Both the position numbers and the translations under genes were made by a program. The notes beneath the pieces were generated by a model that saw nothing but the letters and a program-made list of their open reading frames with translations, ran no database searches and was not told where the DNA came from. From Thauera sp. GDN1 (GTDB lineage: Bacteria; Pseudomonadota; Gammaproteobacteria; Burkholderiales; Rhodocyclaceae): 64,000 nt of DNA. Below, one piece after another: positions 9,624 to 17,441 of this stretch; position 1 is the stretch's first letter; the number at the start of each line of letters is the position of its first letter. The stretch covers positions 1,674,001 through 1,738,000 of the forward strand of contig NZ_CP097870.1 of assembly GCF_029223545.1 (NCBI RefSeq), given 5' to 3'.

Positions 9624-10679
9624 ATGACTTATGAACTGACGATTGAACCGATCGGCCAGACCATCGAGGTCGAGGACGGCCAGACCATCCTCGATGCCGC
9701 CCTGCGCGCCGGGGTGTGGCTGCCCCACGCCTGCTGCCACGGCCTGTGTGCGACCTGCAAGGTGCAGGTGGTGGACGGCGAGGTGGATCACGGCGAGGCC
9801 TCGAGCTTCGCGCTGATGGATTTCGAGCGCGACGAGGGCAAGACCCTGGCGTGCTGTGCGCGGCTGGAGTCGGACGTGACGATCGAGGCCGAGATCGAGG
9901 AGGAGCCCGATGCCGAGTCGATTCCGGTGCGCGACTTCCCCGGCACCGTGACCCGCATCGAGGCGCTGACGCCGACGATCAAGGCGGTCTTCATCGAGAC
10001 CGACGAGCCGATGCACTTCCAGGCCGGGCAGTACGTCAATTTCTTCCTCGAGGGCGGCGAGTACAGCCGGGCCTTCTCGCTGGCCAATCCGCCCTCGACC
10101 GGGCGCGAAGTGGAACTCAACATCCGCATCGTCCCCGGCGGGCGCGGCACCACCTGGATCCACGAGCAGCTCGAGGTCGGCGAGCGCGTGCGCCTGTCCG
10201 GTCCCTACGGCCGCTTCTTCGTGCGCAAGTCGGCGCCCGAGGCCCTGCTGTTCATGGCCGGTGGCTCGGGGCTGTCGAGTCCGCGCTCGATGATCCTCGA
10301 CCTGCTCGAGGCGGGAGACACGCGGCCGATGACCCTGGTGTACGGCCAGCGCCACCGTGGCGAGCTGTACTACCACGACGAGTTCCTGGCGCTGGCCGAG
10401 CGTTACCCCAACTTCACCTATGTGCCGGCGCTGTCCGACGAGCCGGCGGATTCGGGCTGGACGGGGTTCCGCGGCTACGTGCATGACGCGGCAGCGGCGC
10501 ACTTCAACGGCGATTTCCGCGGCCACAAGGCCTACCTGTGCGGCCCGCCGCTGATGATCGATGCCTGCATCACCACGCTCATGCAGGGGCGCCTCTTCGA
10601 GCGCGACATCTACATGGAGAAGTTCTTCTCCGCGGCCGATGTCCAGCAGGTCCGCAGTCCGCTGTTCAAGAGAATTTGA
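9624..10679 (+). CDS. dmpP: Phenol hydroxylase reductase (P5), FAD and [2Fe-2S]
   Basis: The protein has 351 residues. The ATG at 9624 is chosen because the protein then starts MTYELTIEPIGQTIEVEDGQ as DmpP does. An N-terminal chloroplast-type ferredoxin domain holds C37, C42, C45 and C77. A FAD domain has RAFSLANPP. An NAD domain has GGSGLSSP and CGPP. It moves electrons from NADH to the oxygenase. It is the last gene of the hydroxylase set. Its stop lies 12 bp before palindrome copy 3. Confidence 0.95.
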   Translation: MTYELTIEPIGQTIEVEDGQTILDAALRAGVWLPHACCHGLCATCKVQVVDGEVDHGEASSFALMDFERDEGKTLACCARLESDVTIEAEIEEEPDAESIPVRDFPGTVTRIEALTPTIKAVFIETDEPMHFQAGQYVNFFLEGGEYSRAFSLANPPSTGREVELNIRIVPGGRGTTWIHEQLEVGERVRLSGPYGRFFVRKSAPEALLFMAGGSGLSSPRSMILDLLEAGDTRPMTLVYGQRHRGELYYHDEFLALAERYPNFTYVPALSDEPADSGWTGFRGYVHDAAAAHFNGDFRGHKAYLCGPPLMIDACITTLMQGRLFERDIYMEKFFSAADVQQVRSPLFKRI

Positions 10680-10690
10680 CTTATATCAAC

Positions 10691-10703
10691 AAATCTCGAG
10701 ATT
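10691..10703. promoter_or_regulatory. TCTCGAGA palindrome, copy 3
   Basis: AATCTCGAGATT (10692-10703) is a 12-bp perfect palindrome in the 135-bp gap between dmpP and the first catechol 2,3-dioxygenase gene. TTGACT at 10676-10681 could serve as a -35 element just upstream, but no good -10 is seen. This suggests that the dioxygenase gene has a controlled promoter of its own. Confidence 0.5.
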
Positions 10704-10814
10704 GCGGCATTGAAGGGCCGGGATCCCGATAGAGTTCGATCGCTTTACCGTTTCATTTTTCCAACCTACCCGAACCGGAAGATACCGACCGGGTTCTGCA
10801 GGAGGAGCATTCAC

Positions 10815-11744
10815 ATGGCTATGACTGGCGTACTGCGTCCGGGACACATCTCGATGCGTGTCCTTGACCTCGAAGAGGGCATCAACTTCTACAAGAACGT
10901 TCTGGGTCTGGTCGAGACCGGCCGTGACGGCCAGGGCCGGGTCTATTTCAAGGCCTGGGACGAGCGCGAGCACAACAGCGTGCTGATCCGCCAGGCGGAC
11001 ACCGCGGGCGTCGATTTCTTCGCGTTCAAGGTGGCCGACAAGGCCACGCTCGACAAACTGGACGGCGACCTGCAGGCCTTCGGCGTCAAGACCGAGCGCA
11101 TCCCCGCCGGCGAGATGCTCGAGACCGGCGAGCGCGTGCGTTTCGAAGTGCCCTCGGGCCACCTGATCGAGCTCTACGCCGAGAAGACCGACGTCGGCAA
11201 CGGGCAGTCCTACGTCAACCCGGATCCCTGGGTCCCGGACGCCGAGCGCGGCATCGCGCCGACGCGCATGGACCACTGCCTGCTGTACGGCCCGGACATC
11301 GAGAAGGTGCAGGAGATCTTCGAGAAGGTGCTCGGCTTCTACCTCGTCGAGCACGTAGTCATGGAAGACGGCAAGACCGACCTGGCGATCTGGCTGTCGT
11401 GCTCCACCAAGGCCCACGACATCGCCTTCGTGCGCCATCCCGAGCCGGGCAAGCTGCACCACATCTCGTTCAAGCTCGACAGCTGGGAAAAGGTGCTGCG
11501 TGCGGCCGACATCATGTCGATGAACCGCATCTCGATCGACATCGGCCCCACCCGCCACGGCATCACCCGCGGCACGACCATCTACGCCTTCGATCCGTCG
11601 GGCAACCGCTTCGAGACCTTCTGCGGCGGCTACGACACCTATCCGGATTACAAGGCGGTCAAGTGGACCTGGGACGAGGTCGGCGCCGGCATCTTCTACC
11701 ACGACCGCAAGCTCAACGAGCGCTTCCTGAGCGTGGTGTCCTGA
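10815..11744 (+). CDS. dmpB: Catechol 2,3-dioxygenase (phenol cluster copy)
   Basis: The protein has 309 residues and is an extradiol dioxygenase of the XylE/DmpB type. It opens catechol to 2-hydroxymuconic semialdehyde. Two vicinal-oxygen-chelate repeats are present. The Fe(II) ligands are H154 (MDHCL), H215 (KLHHISF) and E267 (NRFETF). The start at 10815 follows GGAGGAG at 10801-10807. An in-frame extension to 10710 would run through the palindrome and is rejected. A close paralogue lies at 28071. The usual companion ferredoxin (DmpQ) does not precede it here. Confidence 0.95.
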   Translation: MAMTGVLRPGHISMRVLDLEEGINFYKNVLGLVETGRDGQGRVYFKAWDEREHNSVLIRQADTAGVDFFAFKVADKATLDKLDGDLQAFGVKTERIPAGEMLETGERVRFEVPSGHLIELYAEKTDVGNGQSYVNPDPWVPDAERGIAPTRMDHCLLYGPDIEKVQEIFEKVLGFYLVEHVVMEDGKTDLAIWLSCSTKAHDIAFVRHPEPGKLHHISFKLDSWEKVLRAADIMSMNRISIDIGPTRHGITRGTTIYAFDPSGNRFETFCGGYDTYPDYKAVKWTWDEVGAGIFYHDRKLNERFLSVVS

Positions 11745-11755
11745 GTGGCTGACCC

Positions 11756-11780
11756 GTCGCGGCCGCATCCCGGCCGCGAC
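11756..11780 (+). terminator. Hairpin after first catechol dioxygenase
   Basis: GTCGCGGCCG at 11756-11765 pairs perfectly with CGGCCGCGAC at 11771-11780 with a 5-base loop. It lies between the dioxygenase stop and the stop of the convergent GntR gene. There is no T run. Confidence 0.6.
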
Positions 11781-11811
11781 GGTGGCTGCCCGGAAAGGCC
11801 CGGGCGCGCGG

Positions 11812-12540
11812 TCAGCGCCTGGCCTGGGCGGCGAAGAAGTCCGTCGGCATGTGGCGGACCGATTCGAGCGTGCGCAGGATGTGTTCGGCGAGGATAGCGG
11901 TGGCGCGATCGGCGTCGCGGGCCATGGTCGCGTCGAACAGGGCCTCGTGCTCGGCATGAACGTCGCGCGGGATCGGCCGGCGGAACAGGCTGATGCGACG
12001 GTAGCGCTCGGACTGCTGGTACAGGATGTTCTGGAAGTGACGGATCCAGCGCGACGGACTGGCGGCGATCAGCGCATCGTGGAAGGCGCGGTTGCGTTTC
12101 TCCCAGTCTTCCGCAGCGGTGTGGGCGTAATCCTCCTGGTCGCCGAGCTTCTGTTCGGCGCGCGACAGGCGGTGGAAGGCGGCGACGATGCCGGCTTCCC
12201 AGTCCTCGCCGCCGAGGGCGATCGACTGCCGCAGGGCTTCGGTCTCGAGCAGGATGCGGGTGCGGGTGATGTCCTCGAAGTCCTCGATCGAGATCGGGGC
12301 GACGCGAAACCCGCGCTGGCCCTGCGCGACGACGAGCGCATCGGTGACCAGCAGCAGCAGCGCCTCGCGCAGGGTGCCGGCGCCGACGTCGTACTGGTCC
12401 TTGAGGTGCTCCACGCGCAGCTTCTCGCCGGGCGGGTGAACGCCCTCGATGATGTCGCGGCGCAGGCGCTGATAGGCGCCCTCCACGAGCGTCTTGGGCT
12501 CGACGGTTTCGCGGGGCGGGGCAAGGACGGTTTCGCTCAT
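11812..12540 (-). CDS. GntR-family regulator with FCD domain
   Basis: The protein has 242 residues. The winged helix (about 18-85) includes GAYQRLRRDIIEGVHPPGEK and VGAGTLREALLLL. A C-terminal helical FCD ligand domain follows (about 95-230), with FHDALIAAS and AEHEALFDA, regions that usually carry the metal-binding histidines. The family includes AphS, a repressor of phenol genes in Comamonas. The gene is divergent from the GlcG-like gene at 12702, and their shared gap holds palindrome copy 4. It is therefore the best candidate to bind the five palindromes. That link is inferred, and the effector is unknown. Confidence 0.85.
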   Translation of the reverse strand: MSETVLAPPRETVEPKTLVEGAYQRLRRDIIEGVHPPGEKLRVEHLKDQYDVGAGTLREALLLLVTDALVVAQGQRGFRVAPISIEDFEDITRTRILLETEALRQSIALGGEDWEAGIVAAFHRLSRAEQKLGDQEDYAHTAAEDWEKRNRAFHDALIAASPSRWIRHFQNILYQQSERYRRISLFRRPIPRDVHAEHEALFDATMARDADRATAILAEHILRTLESVRHMPTDFFAAQARR

Positions 12541-12608
12541 GATGGCGTGCGGATAACTTTGGTGGTGATGAGGAATTCTAGCTGAGCGGCGAATAAAACG
12601 CTTTAGAT

Positions 12609-12624
12609 AAAAATCTCGAGAAAA
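12609..12624. promoter_or_regulatory. TCTCGAGA palindrome, copy 4
   Basis: AAAAATCTCGAGAAAA, with the core at 12614-12621, lies in the divergent gap between the GntR regulator and the GlcG/HbpS-like gene. It ends about 5 bp before a candidate -35. This position suits autoregulation by the GntR protein. Confidence 0.55.
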
Positions 12625-12628
12625 CGTA

Positions 12629-12657
12629 TTGACGTCGATAAAGAGCTGATTTACCTT
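12629..12657 (+). promoter_or_regulatory. Candidate sigma-70 promoter for dmpF/dmpG operon
   Basis: TTGACG at 12629-12634, a 17-bp spacer, then TACCTT at 12652-12657. The -35 is good and the -10 is weak. It begins just right of palindrome copy 4 and faces the gene at 12702. Confidence 0.4.
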
Positions 12658-12701
12658 CGTCTTGTTGCCGCTAGCGGCGCCGTATTACAGGAGTTCGTGA
12701 C

Positions 12702-13139
12702 ATGAAAGTTGCCGTGCCCCAATCCACCGTCGCCTGGGAAGCCGCCCACGCCGCCGTCGAGGCAGCGGTCAGGCAGGCCGAGTCCCTGGGCGTCCGCATC
12801 AACGTGGCGGTGGCCGATGCGGCCGGCAACCTGGTCGCCTTCCTGCGCATGCCCGGCGCGTTCCCGCAGTCGATCTCGATCGCGATCGACAAGGCTTACA
12901 CCGCGGGTGGCTTCGGCTTTCCGACCGGCAAGTGGATGGATGTGTGCGCCGGCAACGAGGGCATGAAGCTGGGGTTTTCGGCCCAGCCGCGCCTGATCGT
13001 GTTCGGTGGCGGCCTGCCGATCCGCGTCGGTGGCGAGCTCGTGGGTGGCATCGGCGTCTCGGGCGCCTCTGAAGAACAGGACGGCATCTGTGCGCGAGCA
13101 GGCCTGCTCGCGATCGGAGCCGATGACGTCGAGGGCTGA
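12702..13139 (+). CDS. GlcG/HbpS family (DUF336) protein
   Basis: The protein has 145 residues with the GlcG/HbpS signature: NVAVADAAGNLVAFLRM, IDKAYTA, GGLPIRVGGELVGGIGVSG. Members bind haem or small effectors. Versions such as NahX occur in aromatic degradation operons, where they are thought to help protect or mature iron-dependent dioxygenases. It has no signal peptide, so it is cytoplasmic. It is the first gene of a plus-strand set leading to dmpF and dmpG and is divergent from the GntR regulator. The exact role here is unknown. Confidence 0.85.
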   Translation: MKVAVPQSTVAWEAAHAAVEAAVRQAESLGVRINVAVADAAGNLVAFLRMPGAFPQSISIAIDKAYTAGGFGFPTGKWMDVCAGNEGMKLGFSAQPRLIVFGGGLPIRVGGELVGGIGVSGASEEQDGICARAGLLAIGADDVEG

Positions 13140-13264
13140 GCCCCTCGCACAGCTGAAACCTGTCGATTGCAGTCGTGCGGCGGTCCGCCCCTCTCCCTCT
13201 CCCCGGACCGCCGCGCGACCTGCATTCACCGGAATGATTCAAGACCAAAGGAAGGAAGTCAGGC

Positions 13265-14188
13265 ATGAACAAGATCAAATGCGCGCTGATCGGCCCCGGC
13301 AACATCGGCACCGACCTGCTGTACAAGTTGAAGCGTAGCCCGGTGCTCGAGCCGGTGTGGATGGTCGGCATCGACGCCAGCTCGGAAGGCCTGGCGCGTG
13401 CCCGCGAGCTGGGCCTCAAGACCACCGCCGAGGGCGTCGACGGCCTGCTGCCGCATGTCAAGGCCGACGGCGTGCAGATCGCCTTCGATGCCACCTCGGC
13501 CTACGTCCATGCCGAGAACAGCCGCAAGCTCAATGAACTGGGCGTGCTGATGATCGACCTCACCCCCGCGGCCATCGGCCCCTTCTGCGTGCCGCCGGTG
13601 AACCTCGTCGAGCACGTCGGCAAGGGCGAGATGAACGTCAACATGGTCACCTGCGGCGGCCAGGCCACGATCCCGATGGTCGCTGCGGTCTCGCGCGTGC
13701 AGCCGGTGGCCTACGGCGAGATCGTCGCCACCGTGTCCTCCAAGAGTGCCGGCCCGGGCACGCGCAAGAACATCGACGAATTCACCCGCACCACCGCCGG
13801 CGCGGTCGAGAAGGTGGGCGGTGCGAAGAAGGGCAAGGCCATCATCATCCTCAACCCGGCCGAGCCCCCGCTGATCATGCGCGACACGGTGCACTGCCTC
13901 ACCGAGACCGAGCCCGACCAGGCGGCGATCACCGAATCGATCCACGCCATGATCAAGGAAGTGCAGAAGTACGTGCCCGGCTATCGGCTCGTGAACGGTC
14001 CCGTGTTCGACGGCAACCGCGTCTCGGTCTTCCTGGAAGTCGAAGGCCTGGGCGATTACCTGCCCAAGTACGCCGGCAACCTCGACATCATGACCGCGGC
14101 CGGTGCGCGCACCGCCGAGATGTTCGCCGAGGAGATCCTCGCCGGGCGCCTGAAACTCGAATCCAACCGCGCCACGATGGTGGCCTGA
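13265..14188 (+). CDS. dmpF: Acetaldehyde dehydrogenase (acylating)
   Basis: The protein has 307 residues and belongs to the DmpF/MhpF/BphJ family. It turns acetaldehyde, CoA and NAD+ into acetyl-CoA. The Rossmann motif GPGNIGTD is at 10-17, and the catalytic cysteine is C130 in MVTCGGQAT. It normally forms a channelling complex with the aldolase encoded next. AAGGAAG precedes the ATG. It completes the lower meta pathway together with dmpG. Confidence 0.95.
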   Translation: MNKIKCALIGPGNIGTDLLYKLKRSPVLEPVWMVGIDASSEGLARARELGLKTTAEGVDGLLPHVKADGVQIAFDATSAYVHAENSRKLNELGVLMIDLTPAAIGPFCVPPVNLVEHVGKGEMNVNMVTCGGQATIPMVAAVSRVQPVAYGEIVATVSSKSAGPGTRKNIDEFTRTTAGAVEKVGGAKKGKAIIILNPAEPPLIMRDTVHCLTETEPDQAAITESIHAMIKEVQKYVPGYRLVNGPVFDGNRVSVFLEVEGLGDYLPKYAGNLDIMTAAGARTAEMFAEEILAGRLKLESNRATMVA

Positions 14189-14214
14189 GCGGCGACCAGA
14201 CGAAGGAGATGAAC

Positions 14215-15246
14215 ATGGAACTTCGCGGCAAGAAGATCACCGTCCACGACATGACCCTGCGGGACGGCATGCACCCCAAGCGCCACCTGATGACGCTCGA
14301 GCAGATGAAGACCATCGCCTGCGGCCTGGACGAGGCGGGCGTGCCGCTGATCGAGGTCACCCACGGCGACGGGCTGGGCGGCAGCTCGGTGAACTACGGC
14401 TTCCCGGCGCACAGCGACGAGGAATACCTCGGCACCGTGATCCCGCTGATGAAGCAGGCCAAGGTCTCGGCGCTGCTGCTGCCGGGCATCGGCACCGTCG
14501 ATCACCTGAAGATGGCGCACGAGCTGGGCGTGTCCACCATCCGTGTGGCCACCCACTGCACCGAGGCGGACGTCTCCGAGCAGCACATCGGCATGGCGCG
14601 CAAGCTCGGCATGGACACCGTGGGCTTCCTGATGATGGCGCACATGAACAGCCCCGAAGGCCTGGTCAAGCAGGCCAGGCTGATGGAGAGCTACGGCGCC
14701 AACTGCATCTACGTCACCGACTCGGCCGGCCACCTGCTGCCCGACACCGTCAAGGCGCGCCTGGCGGCGGTGCGCGAGGCCCTGAAACCCGAGACCGAGC
14801 TCGGCTTCCACGGCCACCACAACCTGGCGATGGGCGTGGCCAACAGCCTCGCCGCGCTCGAAGTCGGTGCCACCCGCATCGACGCGGCGGCCGCGGGCCT
14901 CGGCGCCGGCGCGGGCAACACGCCGCTGGAAGTCTTCATCGCGGTGTGCGACCTGATGGGCATCGAGACCGGCGTGGATGTGTTCAAGATCCAGGACGTG
15001 GCCGAAGACCTGGTCGTGCCGATCATGGACTTCCCGATCCGCATCGACCGCGACGCGCTCACGCTGGGCTACGCCGGCGTGTATGGCTCCTTCCTGCTGT
15101 TCGCCAAGCGTGCCGAGAAGAAGTACGGCGTGCCCGCGCGCGAGATCCTGGTCGAGATGGGCCGCCGCGGCATGGTCGGCGGCCAGGAAGACATGATCGA
15201 GGATACGGCGCTCAATCTGGCCCGCGCGAAGGGGCTGGCCGCCTGA
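14215..15246 (+). CDS. dmpG: 4-hydroxy-2-oxovalerate aldolase
   Basis: The protein has 343 residues in the DmpG/BphI family and cleaves 4-hydroxy-2-oxovalerate to pyruvate and acetaldehyde. It has an N-terminal TIM barrel with metal and catalytic residues R16, D17 and H20 (TLRDGMH) and the HGHHN motif near 198-202. A C-terminal DmpG communication domain follows. The ATG at 14215 is preferred over that at 14209 because AAGGAG ends at 14208, directly against the earlier ATG. It follows dmpF by 26 bp. Confidence 0.95.
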   Translation: MELRGKKITVHDMTLRDGMHPKRHLMTLEQMKTIACGLDEAGVPLIEVTHGDGLGGSSVNYGFPAHSDEEYLGTVIPLMKQAKVSALLLPGIGTVDHLKMAHELGVSTIRVATHCTEADVSEQHIGMARKLGMDTVGFLMMAHMNSPEGLVKQARLMESYGANCIYVTDSAGHLLPDTVKARLAAVREALKPETELGFHGHHNLAMGVANSLAALEVGATRIDAAAAGLGAGAGNTPLEVFIAVCDLMGIETGVDVFKIQDVAEDLVVPIMDFPIRIDRDALTLGYAGVYGSFLLFAKRAEKKYGVPAREILVEMGRRGMVGGQEDMIEDTALNLARAKGLAA

Positions 15247-15256
15247 TTGTGATCCG

Positions 15257-15285
15257 CGCCCCCGCTGGCCGATGCCGCGGGGGCG
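15257..15285 (+). terminator. Hairpin between dmpG and tautomerase gene
   Basis: CGCCCCCGC at 15257-15265 pairs with GCGGGGGCG at 15277-15285 with an 11-base loop and no T run. It may reduce read-through into the tautomerase gene. Confidence 0.45.
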
Positions 15286-15369
15286 TGGCACATCTGGGCC
15301 GTGAACAACACAGCGGCGTCGTGCGATCGGGCAGGGCGCCAACTTATCGATGACAGGGAGGAGCAGAAC

Positions 15370-15561
15370 ATGCCGCTGGCAGAAATCACCATGATCGAGG
15401 GCCGTACCGAAGACCAGAAGCGCGCCGTGATCGAGAAGGTCACCCAGGCGCTGGTCGAGGCCGTGGGCGCGCCGGTCCAGACCGTGCGGGTCGTCATCCG
15501 CGAGGTGCCGAGTACCAACTGGGGCATCGGCGGCGTGCCGGCCAAGGACCTGGGGCGCTGA
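15370..15561 (+). CDS. dmpI: 4-oxalocrotonate tautomerase
   Basis: The protein has 63 residues. After loss of the initiator Met it starts with the catalytic proline (PLAEITMIEGR), and it contains the conserved EVPSTNWGIGG region. It isomerises the enol and keto forms of 2-hydroxymuconate/4-oxalocrotonate. The ATG at 15370 follows GGGAGGAG; the longer frame starting at 15301 lacks Pro-1 and is rejected. The decarboxylase (DmpH) and dehydrogenase (DmpC) it normally works with are absent from the window. Confidence 0.93.
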   Translation: MPLAEITMIEGRTEDQKRAVIEKVTQALVEAVGAPVQTVRVVIREVPSTNWGIGGVPAKDLGR

Positions 15562-15656
15562 GGCGCCTGCGGTCGACAGTCGTATCGAGCGGCCCGCCAG
15601 AGGCCGCCGACGGAAGAACAGCAGCCGCTTCAAAACACGATCAACGAGGAGGAGTC

Positions 15657-16589
15657 ATGAGCTTGGAAATTCGCAAACTCGCAGGCGCGGTCGCGCTTGC
15701 AGCACTGAGCATCGGCAGCGCGCAGGCCAAGGAAGGCGGCGACCAGTACCCCAACGGCGCCGAGACCTGGCTGGGCGGCGCCGTGCCGCCCCCGGGCAAC
15801 TACTTCATCAACTATTTCGGCTATTACGGGGGCGACCTCGTCGATGGCAATGGCAAGAAGGCTCCGGCCGGCGAGGTCGACGCCTGGTTCAACGCCTTCC
15901 GCTTCGTGCAGACCACTGAGCACAAGATCCTCGGCGGCAACTGGGGCTGGCACGTGATCGTGCCGGTGGTGCACCAGAAGGTCGATCTGGGCGGCGCGAA
16001 GTCGGTCAATGGCCTCGGTGACATCACCGTCAACCCCTTCATCGTCTCCTGGCATCAGAAGAACTGGCACTGGGCGATCGGTCTCGACGTCAACCTGCCG
16101 ACCGGGCGCTACAAGGAAGGCGATGCGCGGCAGAGCATCGGCGCCAACTACTGGAGCTTCGAGCCGCTGTTCGCCTTCACCTACATGGGCGACACCGGCT
16201 GGGAGGTCTCGGCCAAGTTCATGTACAACATCAAGACCGAGAACAGCGATTTTCGGCAGGTCCCTGGCGGGCCCAAGATGGATTACCAGTCCGGTGACGA
16301 GTTCCACTTCGACTATCTCGTCGGCAAGCGCTTCGGCCCCTGGGGTGTCGGCCTGTCCGGCTACTACCTGAAGCAGACGACGGACGACGAGATCGACGGT
16401 CGGACCGTCGAAGCTTTCGACGGCTTCTGGTCCGAGGGGCGCAAGGGTCAGGTGTTCGCGGTCGGCCCGACGGTCAGCTATACGACCAAGTCGGGCGTGC
16501 ACTTCACCGCCCAGTGGAACCACGAGACCAAGGCCGAGAACCGCTTCGAAGGCGACAAGTTCATCCTCAAGCTGATCATGCCGCTGTAA
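15657..16589 (+). CDS. Outer-membrane channel of the phenol meta-pathway family
   Basis: The protein has 310 residues. It has a cleavable signal peptide (LAGAVALAALSIGSAQA, cut near residue 24). It then shows alternating aromatic beta strands and a C-terminal strand ending KFILKLIMPL, typical of outer-membrane barrels. It fits the Phenol_MetA_deg family of putative aromatic uptake channels, with GAETWLGGAVPPPGNYFINY at the N-terminus. It probably lets phenol or related aromatics cross the outer membrane. GAGGAG precedes the start. It ends the operon before a strong terminator. Confidence 0.85.
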   Translation: MSLEIRKLAGAVALAALSIGSAQAKEGGDQYPNGAETWLGGAVPPPGNYFINYFGYYGGDLVDGNGKKAPAGEVDAWFNAFRFVQTTEHKILGGNWGWHVIVPVVHQKVDLGGAKSVNGLGDITVNPFIVSWHQKNWHWAIGLDVNLPTGRYKEGDARQSIGANYWSFEPLFAFTYMGDTGWEVSAKFMYNIKTENSDFRQVPGGPKMDYQSGDEFHFDYLVGKRFGPWGVGLSGYYLKQTTDDEIDGRTVEAFDGFWSEGRKGQVFAVGPTVSYTTKSGVHFTAQWNHETKAENRFEGDKFILKLIMPL

Positions 16590-16626
16590 GGCTTGGCGCC
16601 GTCAGGCGTACTCAGGCCATGCTCGG

Positions 16627-16668
16627 GACCCCGGTTCGACGCATCAGGCGGCCGGGGTCTTCGTTTTT
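16627..16668 (+). terminator. Rho-independent terminator after the channel gene
   Basis: GACCCCGG at 16627-16634 pairs with CCGGGGTC at 16652-16659, followed by TTCGTTTTT. It closes the dmpF-dmpG-tautomerase-channel transcription unit. Confidence 0.75.
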
Positions 16669-16726
16669 CCGGGCAGGCATGCGTTTCCGGATAAACGCAG
16701 CGAACCCGGCGCTGCAAATAATTGAT

Positions 16727-16744
16727 AAAAATCTCGAGATTTTT
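16727..16744. promoter_or_regulatory. TCTCGAGA palindrome, copy 5 (18-bp perfect)
   Basis: AAAAATCTCGAGATTTTT is perfectly palindromic over 18 bp and is the best of the five copies. It follows TTGATA (16722-16727), a possible -35. A protein bound here would occupy the core promoter of the gene at 16818. Confidence 0.6.
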
Positions 16745-16817
16745 AGGTTAGAGTGTCGGTCATGCGTGATGGAGCTCAACTTGGCTTCGTCGACGTGTTC
16801 CCACAGGAGACCCACCG

Positions 16818-17387
16818 ATGAATGCACCCACCGCATCAAGCCCCGCCCGCATCACCCGCATCGCCCGCCGCCGCGCGCGCCCCGGGCGCGAGGCCGAGTA
16901 CGAAGTCATGCTGCGCGAGATGCTCGCCAGCATGCGCAAGCACAAGGGCTTCCAGGGCGGCGACATGATTCCGCCCGAGACGCCGGGTGAGGAGTATCAG
17001 CTGGTGGTGCGCTTCGCCTCCGAGGCCGAGCTGCAGGCCTGGGACATGAGCGAGGACCGCCTCGAACTGCTCGAGCGCATGAAGGAAGTGGCCGAAGGCG
17101 AGCCCGAGTTCCGCAAGCTGAGCGGGCTCGAGGCCTGGTTCGAGCCGGCGGTGGTGCCTGCCAGCATGCATCCGCCGCGCGCGCGGATGGCGCTGGTGAC
17201 CTGGCTGGGGATCTTCCCGACGGTGTCCTTCTTCCTGTGGTTCGTCGCGCCCTGGCTGCAGCCCATCCCCTTCCTGCCGCGCACGGCGCTGCTGACCGCG
17301 CTGATCGTGATCACGATGACCTGGGTGGTGATGCCGCGCCTGACGCGCTTGCTGCGCGGTTTCCTGAACCCGGGCCACAAGCACTGA
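16818..17387 (+). CDS. ABM-domain protein with C-terminal membrane anchor
   Basis: The protein has 189 residues. An antibiotic-biosynthesis-monooxygenase fold covers about 10-105 (RIARRRARPGREAEYEVMLR, HKGFQGGDMI). Two hydrophobic helices follow at about 125-145 and 152-172, then a basic tail. ABM domains are cofactor-independent monooxygenase-like or binding modules. Fused membrane versions are known, but their job is not. The gene has its own promoter region with palindrome copy 5, so it probably belongs to the aromatic regulon. It converges with benE. Confidence 0.75.
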   Translation: MNAPTASSPARITRIARRRARPGREAEYEVMLREMLASMRKHKGFQGGDMIPPETPGEEYQLVVRFASEAELQAWDMSEDRLELLERMKEVAEGEPEFRKLSGLEAWFEPAVVPASMHPPRARMALVTWLGIFPTVSFFLWFVAPWLQPIPFLPRTALLTALIVITMTWVVMPRLTRLLRGFLNPGHKH

Positions 17388-17441
17388 GTTGCCGCGATAC
17401 GCGTCGCAGCGCCCCGCGTGGCGGGGTCTGCGACGTCGAGA

